A DNA stretch of 11,207 nucleotides from Calditrichia bacterium (lineage in GTDB: Bacteria > Calditrichota > Calditrichia > RBG-13-44-9 > J075). The first letter of the stretch is position 1. Each line of letters opens with the position of its first letter. The translations under genes were made by a program, and so were the position numbers. Shown here in pieces: positions 5,935 through 11,207 of the stretch. The notes below the pieces were generated by a model. It had not been told where the DNA came from. It saw nothing but the letters and a program-made list of their open reading frames with translations, and did no database searches. Location of the stretch: the NCBI GenBank assembly GCA_020635015.1, contig JACKAP010000036.1:1-11207 (forward strand), written 5' to 3'.

Positions 5935-7030
5935 GTTTCTCGATTTCTGCGTCATCGATCCGCATCGCCCCTCCCGCGCCGCCGCGGCGGCAGGCGATGA
6001 TCTCGGCCATGATGCTCACCGCCAGCTCCTCCGGGGAGAGCGCCCCGATCGCCAGCCCCACCGGCGCGCGAACCCGGCGCAATTGTTCCAGGGTTGCCCC
6101 GCTCTCCAGCAGTCCGCGGAAAATCAGCAGGCTCTTGCGCTTGCTGCCCAGCAGGCCGATGTAACGCGCCGGGGTGTCGATTGCCGCCCGCAGGGCGATG
6201 TCGTCATAGCGATGGCCGCGGGTGGCGATCAGGATGTCGCTGTTGGCGTTGATTTCCAACTGCTGAAGGCCGGCGGCGTATTCGGCAACCACCGTGCCGG
6301 CCGCTTCCGGGAAACGTTCCGGGTTAGCAAATTCCTTGCGGTCATCCACCACAAAGATCCGGAAACCGAGCATCGCCGCCAGGCTGGAAACCGCCTTGCC
6401 CACATGCCCGCCGCCCAGGATGATCAGGGTGGGCGGGGTGGTGAAGCCTTCGAGATAGACTTCCTCCCCGCTCTCCAGGGCCAGGTAGCGCGCCTCGCCG
6501 AAAGCGGCCAGTTTGCGTCCTTCGGGTACCAGAATTTCGCGCAGGTGCGGTTCGCGGATATCGCCGAAGCAGCTGCCGTCTTCATAGATGAGCAATTTCC
6601 GGCCCGGCGCTACTTTCGCCTCGGACGACTTCACCACGATCGCCAGAGCGAGCGGCTGCTCGCCCGCACAGGCTTTCAGCACCGGTCCGGCATAGGGCAG
6701 GAAGGACTGGCCGGAAAATACCGGCTCGATGAAAAAATACATGGTTCCGCCGCAGACCAGCCCGTCACGGGCGGCCATCGTTTCGTTGAGATCATATTGC
6801 TGGAAGCGTGGGGGCTCGTGGCGGCGAAGCATCTCCCCGGCGATGTACCAGATATCCCCTTCCACGCATCCTCCTCCCAGAGTGCCCAGGATACTGCCAT
6901 CCTCCCGTACCAGCATCTTGGCCCCGGCTTTTTGGGGCGAGGAGCCGCTGGTCTTAACCACCGTGGCCAGCACAAAGGGGCGGGCGTTTTCCGCCAATTG
7001 CACTGCCTCTGTAAAAATTGTCTGGTGCAT
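5918..7030 (-). CDS. xdhC: XdhC/CoxI-family molybdenum cofactor maturation protein
   Basis: This 370-residue protein is an XdhC-type chaperone, which binds molybdenum cofactor, promotes its sulfuration and delivers it to xanthine dehydrogenase in the cytoplasm. The N-terminal XdhC/CoxI domain shows SSPQKAGAKM (30-39), LGGGCVEGD (51-59) and CGGTMYFFIEP (93-103). The C-terminal half is a Rossmann-like XdhC_C domain with ILGGGHVG (204-211), VVDDRKEFANPERFP (227-241), ATRGHRYD (269-276) and YIGLLGSKRK (290-299). The start lies 4 nt after the xdhB stop, so translation is probably coupled; AAGG sits about 9 nt before the ATG. The last residues (IERG) and the TGA stop fall inside the adjoining palindromic repeat, so the native C-terminus seems to have been set by that element. 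E. coli YqeB is a related protein encoded near ygfK and could be the closer functional analogue. Confidence 0.93.
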   Translation of the reverse strand: MHQTIFTEAVQLAENARPFVLATVVKTSGSSPQKAGAKMLVREDGSILGTLGGGCVEGDIWYIAGEMLRRHEPPRFQQYDLNETMAARDGLVCGGTMYFFIEPVFSGQSFLPYAGPVLKACAGEQPLALAIVVKSSEAKVAPGRKLLIYEDGSCFGDIREPHLREILVPEGRKLAAFGEARYLALESGEEVYLEGFTTPPTLIILGGGHVGKAVSSLAAMLGFRIFVVDDRKEFANPERFPEAAGTVVAEYAAGLQQLEINANSDILIATRGHRYDDIALRAAIDTPARYIGLLGSKRKSLLIFRGLLESGATLEQLRRVRAPVGLAIGALSPEELAVSIMAEIIACRRGGAGGAMRIDDAEIEKLIERG

Positions 7031-7034
7031 TTGG

Positions 7035-9377
7035 TTACGCCTTTTCCTTCGTCGATGTATCCGGGAACGGCTGGCGGGTTTTGCCGTTTCCTTCCGCCGA
7101 CTGCCGTTCGTCCGGCGGCATTTGATCGCCGTACAACTCCAGCAGCAGCCGTTCCGGAGTCATCGGGGCGTGGAAAGACAGCGTTTTGCCGGGCCGGAAA
7201 GCCCGTGCGGCGTTGCGCAAGGCAAAGAACACCCCCAGGCCATACAGCAGCGGCGGCTCGCCCACCGCCTTGGAGCCGTAGGGCGCGTTGGGGTTGTCGT
7301 CATTTTCCAGGAAATTCACCTGGAGATCTTCCGGCATGAAGTAAACTTCCGGCAGCTTGTAGTTGGCCAGAGCGCCGGCCAGCAACTTTCCGGTATGGTC
7401 GAATTGCAGATCTTCCACCGTCATCCAACCCAGCCCCTGGGCCAGGCCGCCTTCGATCTGCCCGAGATCGACCACCGCATTCAGCGGGCGCCCCAGATCG
7501 TGCACAATTTTTACCGCATCGATGTCATAAGTGCCGCGCAGGCAATCGACCGTCGCCTCCAGGATGGCGGTACCATAGACATGGTAGTTGAAAGGGCGGC
7601 CTTTCTCCTTCTGCTTGTCGAAATAGATGTTGGGCGTGGCGTAGAAGGCATGGGCGGAGAGCGAAATCCGCGAGAAGTAGGCGGTCTCCACCAGCTTGCG
7701 CCAGCTCCAGCCGGTGGCTTGGCCCTGGTAACGCACCTGCTCGTTCTCGATGGTAATCGCGGTTTCATCACCCAACTGCAGCTCCCGGGCGGCAAGACGG
7801 CGCAGGCGAGCCAGAATTTCCTCGCAGGCCCGGATGGCGGCTCCTCCGCACAGATCGGTGGTGGCGCTGGCGGCGCTGGGCGACATGTTGGCGATGCGGG
7901 TGGTGTTGGTGCTCTCCACCTTGATGCGCGACTCGCCGATCCCCAGCGTCCGGGCGGTGATGTTGGCCAGCTTGCTGCTGATGCCCTGGCCCATCTCCAC
8001 CGCCCCGGTGCTGATGCTGACGCTGCCGTCGGTGTAGATGTGCACCAGGGCGCTGCCCTGGTTCATGAAGGTGGCGGTAAAAGAAATCCCGAAACAGATC
8101 GGCATCACTGCCAGGCCTTTTTTCGTCTCATAGTGATCGCGGTTGTATTGCTCGATCTTCCTGTGGATCGCCGCCAGGTCATAGAGCGCATCCGCCTTCT
8201 CCCAGGTGGCTTCTGCCCGCGCCCGCTCGGCCTGCTGGCCGTAGGGGAACTCCTGTCCTTCCCGGATCAGGTTGCGCCGCTGGATCTCCTCGCGGGGAAT
8301 TCCCAGCGCCTCCGCCGCTTTGGCGATAGCGCTTTCGATGACGAACATGCCCTGGGGACCTCCGAAACCCCGGAAAGCGGTGGCTGGAGGAATGTTGGTG
8401 CGGCAGGAGGCGGCGAAGATGTGCACGTTGGGAATGTAGTAGGCGTTGGTGCTATGAAAAAGCGTACGCTCCAGGATCGCCGGCGAGAGATCCGCCGAAG
8501 CGCCGGCATTCTGGTAGTGCCGCACCGCATAAGCCAGGATCTTGCCGGTTTTATCCAGCCCGATCTTGAAATCGGAGGAATAGGCGTGGCGTTTGCCGGT
8601 CATCAGCAGATCATCGTGGCGGGAGAGGATCAGCTCCACCGGCCGGCCGGTCAGGCGGCAGGCCAGGGCGGCGAGGCAGGCCCAGGGCGTGGCTTGATCC
8701 TCCTTGCCTCCGAACCCCCCGCCGATCCGTTTCACGTCCACTTCGATCAGATGGTAAGGCACTCCCAGCACTTTGGCGACGCTGCGCTGCACCACGTAGG
8801 GACTTTGGGTGGACGAATAGAGCTTGATGGCATCCCCCTCGCCGGGAAGGGCCCGGGCCCCCTGGGTCTCCAGGTAGACATGCTCCTGCCCCCCGATGTC
8901 GCAGCGCCCTTCCACCACCACGTCGCAGGCTGCCCAGGCGCTCTCCACATTCCCCAGCACAAACTGGCGGGTGGCGCCAATAATCTCTCCCCGGTCAAAG
9001 GCCTCGCGGGGATCGGTAATGATCGGCAACAGCACGATCTCCGGGCGGATCATGCCGGCGGCCCGGCGGGCCAGTTCCGGGGTTTCCGCCACCACGATGG
9101 CCAGCGGCTGGCCGGAAAAGTGCACCGTTTCCGATGCCAGCAGCTCCTCATCCTGGATCAGCGGGCCGATCTGGTTTTCCCCGGGAATGTCCCCGGCAGT
9201 GATGACTGCGATCACTTCCGGCAAAGCCAGGGCAGCGGCGCTGTCCAGCCGCACCAGCTTGCCGTGCGCCAGGGGAGACGGCACAATCGCAGCATGGCAC
9301 AACCCTTCCGGCTCCGGCAGATCGCCGACATAGCGCGAGGTACCGCGGGTGTGGTGGGTGGCGTCGTAGTGGGACAT
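7035..9377 (-). CDS. xdhB: Xanthine dehydrogenase molybdopterin-binding (large) subunit
   Basis: This 780-residue protein is the catalytic molybdenum subunit, close in length to R. capsulatus XdhB (about 777). It hydroxylates purines (hypoxanthine/xanthine type) with water-derived oxygen in the cytoplasm and passes electrons to the Fe-S/FAD subunit. Visible landmarks are GGQEHVYLET (162-171), Gln191 in SSTQSP, GGGFGGKE (219-226), TAFRGFGGPQ (333-342), EMGQGI (461-466), SPSAASATTD (499-508) and AVGEPPL (704-710). Glu226, Arg336 and Glu707 correspond to bovine Glu802, Arg880 and Glu1261. The first two bind purine substrate in xanthine dehydrogenases and differ in aldehyde oxidases. About 30 hydrophilic residues (750-780) follow the conserved core. 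No in-frame TGA suggests selenocysteine. GGAG lies 6 nt before the ATG at the edge of a repeat array. Naming follows R. capsulatus; E. coli calls the equivalent subunit XdhA. Confidence 0.95.
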   Translation of the reverse strand: MSHYDATHHTRGTSRYVGDLPEPEGLCHAAIVPSPLAHGKLVRLDSAAALALPEVIAVITAGDIPGENQIGPLIQDEELLASETVHFSGQPLAIVVAETPELARRAAGMIRPEIVLLPIITDPREAFDRGEIIGATRQFVLGNVESAWAACDVVVEGRCDIGGQEHVYLETQGARALPGEGDAIKLYSSTQSPYVVQRSVAKVLGVPYHLIEVDVKRIGGGFGGKEDQATPWACLAALACRLTGRPVELILSRHDDLLMTGKRHAYSSDFKIGLDKTGKILAYAVRHYQNAGASADLSPAILERTLFHSTNAYYIPNVHIFAASCRTNIPPATAFRGFGGPQGMFVIESAIAKAAEALGIPREEIQRRNLIREGQEFPYGQQAERARAEATWEKADALYDLAAIHRKIEQYNRDHYETKKGLAVMPICFGISFTATFMNQGSALVHIYTDGSVSISTGAVEMGQGISSKLANITARTLGIGESRIKVESTNTTRIANMSPSAASATTDLCGGAAIRACEEILARLRRLAARELQLGDETAITIENEQVRYQGQATGWSWRKLVETAYFSRISLSAHAFYATPNIYFDKQKEKGRPFNYHVYGTAILEATVDCLRGTYDIDAVKIVHDLGRPLNAVVDLGQIEGGLAQGLGWMTVEDLQFDHTGKLLAGALANYKLPEVYFMPEDLQVNFLENDDNPNAPYGSKAVGEPPLLYGLGVFFALRNAARAFRPGKTLSFHAPMTPERLLLELYGDQMPPDERQSAEGNGKTRQPFPDTSTKEKA

Positions 9378-9386
9378 GGGATACTC

Positions 9387-9518
9387 CGATGTTTGTTCGC
9401 TGTGCTCACGATGTTTGCTGGCTGCGCCAGCGATGTTTGCTCGCTCTCGCTCGCGATGTTGTTCGCTGCGCTCACGATGTTTGCTGGCTGCGCCAGCGAT
9501 GTTTGTTCGCTTCGCTCA
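9387..9518. repeat. Six-unit array of 21-23-nt repeats (CGATGTTTG family)
   Basis: Six units each begin CGATGTT: 9387-9408, 9409-9430, 9431-9453, 9454-9474, 9475-9496 and 9497-9518. After the shared CGATGTT(T)G the second half varies among three types. Units 2 and 5 are identical and contain the perfect small palindrome CTGGCTGCGCCAG. Units 1, 4 and 6 carry TTCGCT(G/T)-type halves ending CTCA. Unit 3 carries a CTCGCTCTCGCTCG half. The array has no unique spacers, so it is not CRISPR. It lies between xdhA and xdhB, and its left edge overlaps the xdhB ribosome-binding site (CTCC at 9384-9387). Confidence 0.88.
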
Positions 9519-9548
9519 CGATAATTGCCTGACCAGCCTACCTTTTGC

Positions 9549-9598
9549 CAATAACCAATGACCAATAACCAATTGCCGTTATCCAACATCCAACATCA
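9549..9598. repeat. Two adjacent heptamer arrays after xdhA
   Basis: 9549-9576 reads as four heptamers (CAATAAC, CAATGAC, CAATAAC, CAATTGC). 9578-9598 reads as three more of another type (GTTATCC, AACATCC, AACATCA). The second array runs into the stop codon of xdhA: the complement of the terminal TCA (9596-9598) is the TGA of the gene. The reverse complement of 9581-9598 is identical to the last 18 bases of the window. Confidence 0.75.
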
Positions 9599-11056
9599 GG
9601 TATTTACAAACCCCACCGCCCCCAGCACCTCCCGCACGCTCAGATATTCCGGGAACAGTTTGGTGAAGTGGGCCAGGATCAGCTGTCGGGCGAGCAGGCG
9701 CTTGTAGGCGGCGGAGCCGCGGATGTCGCTGATTGGGGCAATTTCCTCCTGGAGCACGGCCAGGGCTGCCGCCAGGGTTGCAGACGTGATTTCCCGGCCG
9801 GTCAGAAAGGCGCCGGTCTGTTGCAGGTAGAGGGGAACCGGGGCTACCCCGCCCAGGGAGAGGTCGATGTTTACGATGGTTCGCTCCCGGTGGGTAATGC
9901 GCGCCGCGCTGGTGACGCTGGAGATGTCCAGACATTTACGCTTGGAGACTTTTTCGTAATTGATCCGCATGTTGGCGGCAGGAACCGGGAACACGATCTC
10001 GCTGACGATCTCTGCTTTGCGTTTCGCCAGTTGCTTGTAGCCCTGGTAGAAATCCTTCAGCGGTAGGCTGCGGGTCTTGGTGCCGTCTTTGAGGGTCAGC
10101 CGGGTGTTCAGCGCCAGCAGCAGGATGGTCATATCGCCAATCGGAGAAGCGTTGACGATGTTGCCCCCCAGGGTGGCGCGGTTGCGGATCTGCAGCGAGG
10201 CGATCCAGTGCATGTACTGCCGGATTTCCGGGAGCGCTTTCTGAATTTGTGCATTGGCGGCAAATTCCTCGAAGGTGGTGAGTGCGCCCACCCGGATCTC
10301 ATTGCCGTCGCGGCGAATTCCCAGCATCTCGGGATGAAGGTTCAGGATCGCAACCGATTGGCCGGGAATGGCTTCCCCTTGTTGCACATAAAGATCGGTA
10401 CCGCCGGCGATGGGCAGGCCGGTTTGGATTTTTCCGTCACCTGGGGCAGGCCTTCCGGCTGTCAGCGCTTTCAGTTTTGCAGGCATTTCCTGAAAATAAG
10501 CGGGCAGCATACCCTGATCGATCATTGCCTCCACCCGGGATTTCCCATCTGACGATCGGGGAAGTTTTTGAGCAGCCTGAATGATCCCCTCGCCGGCGCG
10601 GAGCAGGGAGGCGTAGCCGGTGCAGCGGCAGAGGTGCCCGCTCAGGGCGGTCTTGATGTCTGCCCGCTCGATTGCCGGGCCTTTCTCCAGCAGCATCCCG
10701 CTCAGCGATACCACAATCCCCGGAGTGCAGAAGCCGCACTGGCTGCCCCCCTGGATCACAATCTGATCCTGCACCGGCGTCAGATCCGGCAGGTTGAGAC
10801 CTTCCACCGTTACCAGGTGTTTGCCGTGCAATTCGCCCAGGGGCATCAGGCAGGAGGTCACCGCTTTGTAATGTACCGCGTCATTCAGCAGAGTGCCGAC
10901 CAGCACTGCACAGGCGCCGCAGTCGCCTTCCTTGCAGCCTTCCTTGGTGCCGGTCAGGCGGGCCCGCCGGCGCAGGAAATCCAGCACCAGCAAACCGGGC
11001 GGCGCATCGCTATGCACTTCCTGATCGTTGAGATAAAAATGGATGGGTGTCGCCAT
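9596..11056 (-). CDS. xdhA: Xanthine dehydrogenase [2Fe-2S]/FAD (small) subunit
   Basis: The chosen start (ATG at 11054-11056) gives 486 residues beginning MATPIHFYLNDQEV. GGAG lies 7 nt upstream of it. An in-frame ATG 18 nt further upstream (11074) has no such site. The N-terminal ferredoxin domain binds one [2Fe-2S] cluster through Cys41, 46, 49 and 69. The helical domain binds a second through Cys107, Cys110, Cys143 and Cys145 (CGFC and CRC). The FAD domain follows, with PIAGGTDLYV (215-224) and TLGGNIVNASPIGD (295-308), then the CO-dehydrogenase-flavoprotein-type C-terminus. The domain order equals R. capsulatus XdhA (about 462 residues), so electrons would pass from Mo through two Fe-S clusters to FAD and then to NAD+ or another acceptor. 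In E. coli the YgfM/XdhD pair places the Fe-S domain on the molybdenum chain instead. This appears to be the first operon gene. Confidence 0.95.
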   Translation of the reverse strand: MATPIHFYLNDQEVHSDAPPGLLVLDFLRRRARLTGTKEGCKEGDCGACAVLVGTLLNDAVHYKAVTSCLMPLGELHGKHLVTVEGLNLPDLTPVQDQIVIQGGSQCGFCTPGIVVSLSGMLLEKGPAIERADIKTALSGHLCRCTGYASLLRAGEGIIQAAQKLPRSSDGKSRVEAMIDQGMLPAYFQEMPAKLKALTAGRPAPGDGKIQTGLPIAGGTDLYVQQGEAIPGQSVAILNLHPEMLGIRRDGNEIRVGALTTFEEFAANAQIQKALPEIRQYMHWIASLQIRNRATLGGNIVNASPIGDMTILLLALNTRLTLKDGTKTRSLPLKDFYQGYKQLAKRKAEIVSEIVFPVPAANMRINYEKVSKRKCLDISSVTSAARITHRERTIVNIDLSLGGVAPVPLYLQQTGAFLTGREITSATLAAALAVLQEEIAPISDIRGSAAYKRLLARQLILAHFTKLFPEYLSVREVLGAVGFVNT

Positions 11057-11063
11057 AGGTCCA

Positions 11064-11067
11064 CTCC
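11064..11067 (-). promoter_or_regulatory. Ribosome-binding site deciding the xdhA start
   Basis: CTCC on the plus strand is GGAG on the transcribed strand, 7 nt before ATG 11054-11056. This favours that start over the in-frame ATG at 11072-11074, which lies upstream of the site and has no purine-rich motif before it. Confidence 0.65.
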
Positions 11068-11109
11068 GAGGCATGAACAGTGGTATTTGTCAGCAGATCA
11101 CTCTACATC

Positions 11110-11138
11110 AAATTAAACGGGAGGGGTGGGAAAAGCAA
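11110..11138 (-). promoter_or_regulatory. Weak candidate promoter for the xdh operon
   Basis: On the minus strand TTGCTT (complement of 11133-11138) is followed after 17 nt by TAATTT (complement of 11110-11115). The spacing is right, but each hexamer matches the sigma-70 consensus at only three of six positions. A start near 11103 would leave a leader of about 45 nt before xdhA. The position upstream of the first operon gene is the main support. Confidence 0.22.
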
Positions 11139-11189
11139 GGGATAATCACCGGGAGGCTAGTACGTTGTTTAATAATGTATTTTGTCGAT

Positions 11190-11207
11190 TGATGTTGGAT
11201 GTTGGAT
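11190..11207. repeat. GATGTTG heptamer repeat at the window edge
   Basis: TGATGTTGGATGTTGGAT closes the window and probably continues beyond it. It is the exact reverse complement of 9581-9598, so the xdhA gene and its leader are flanked by inverted copies of the same 18-mer. Confidence 0.7.

Noticed and set aside
7035..9377. Selenium-dependent molybdenum hydroxylase with selenocysteine
   Set aside because: No in-frame TGA interrupts the gene. Dependence on a labile selenium ligand at molybdenum cannot be read from sequence, so no claim is made.
9387..9518. Possible CRISPR array
   Set aside because: The repeats are directly adjacent with no unique spacers of 25-40 nt, the second halves are themselves recurrent, and no cas genes are in the window.
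6729..9524. Very long open frame (931 codons) on the plus strand opposite xdhB and xdhC
   Set aside because: It lies antisense to two well-conserved genes, its protein has no recognisable motif, and its end is made of translated CGATGTTTG repeats. GC-rich codon use on the real strand suppresses stops on the other.
11056..11207. Purine riboswitch upstream of the purine operon
   Set aside because: The leader between the candidate promoter and xdhA is too short (about 45 nt) for a purine aptamer, and I could not find a three-way-junction pattern in the upstream 150 nt.

Overview
The window is GC-rich bacterial DNA with tightly packed coding regions and repeat-rich intergenic gaps. It holds one partial membrane-protein gene at the left edge (minus strand), one RNA cytosine-C5 methyltransferase gene (plus strand), and a five-gene minus-strand operon for molybdenum-dependent purine catabolism that fills positions 2105-11056. 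The taxon cannot be fixed from sequence alone. The two-subunit xanthine dehydrogenase, the YgfK/SsnA pair and the many 7-nt tandem repeats would suit an anaerobic or facultative environmental bacterium; Calditrichota, Chloroflexota and related lineages are guesses only.

Layout. Positions 1-176: N-terminus of an unidentified membrane protein. Positions 177-485: a divergent intergenic region with a small hairpin and a heptamer array. Positions 486-1922: a NOL1/NOP2/Sun-family methyltransferase. Positions 1923-2104: a convergent gap holding two opposed GGATGAA/GGATAAA arrays. From 11056 down to 2105 the operon reads, in order of transcription: [2Fe-2S]/FAD subunit of xanthine dehydrogenase (xdhA), molybdopterin subunit (xdhB), cofactor-maturation factor (xdhC), amidohydrolase ssnA, and an Fe-S oxidoreductase related to ygfK.

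How the genes fit together. XdhA and XdhB (R. capsulatus naming) form a complete molybdenum hydroxylase. Its active-site residues match the xanthine type rather than the aldehyde-oxidase type. XdhC would mature its Mo cofactor. SsnA (a deaminase/cyclic-amide hydrolase-type enzyme) and YgfK are the partners found beside xdhD and ygfM in E. coli and in anaerobic purine/uric-acid clusters. The likely theme is stepwise oxidation, hydrolysis and reduction of purine-derived heterocycles. The YgfK homologue is unusual: it keeps the dihydroorotate-dehydrogenase-like front half and the Fe-S tail but lacks the FAD/NAD(P)H module that lies between them in E. coli YgfK.

The most unusual DNA is non-coding. 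Nearly every gap carries short tandem repeats with a 7-nt period, each gap with a different unit, often paired as inverted arms. The largest is a 207-bp nested palindrome between xdhC and ssnA. It supplies the stop codon and last residues of XdhC and ends at the ssnA ribosome-binding site. A diverged copy of its outer arm lies upstream of ygfK. A six-unit array of 21-23-nt repeats separates xdhA from xdhB.
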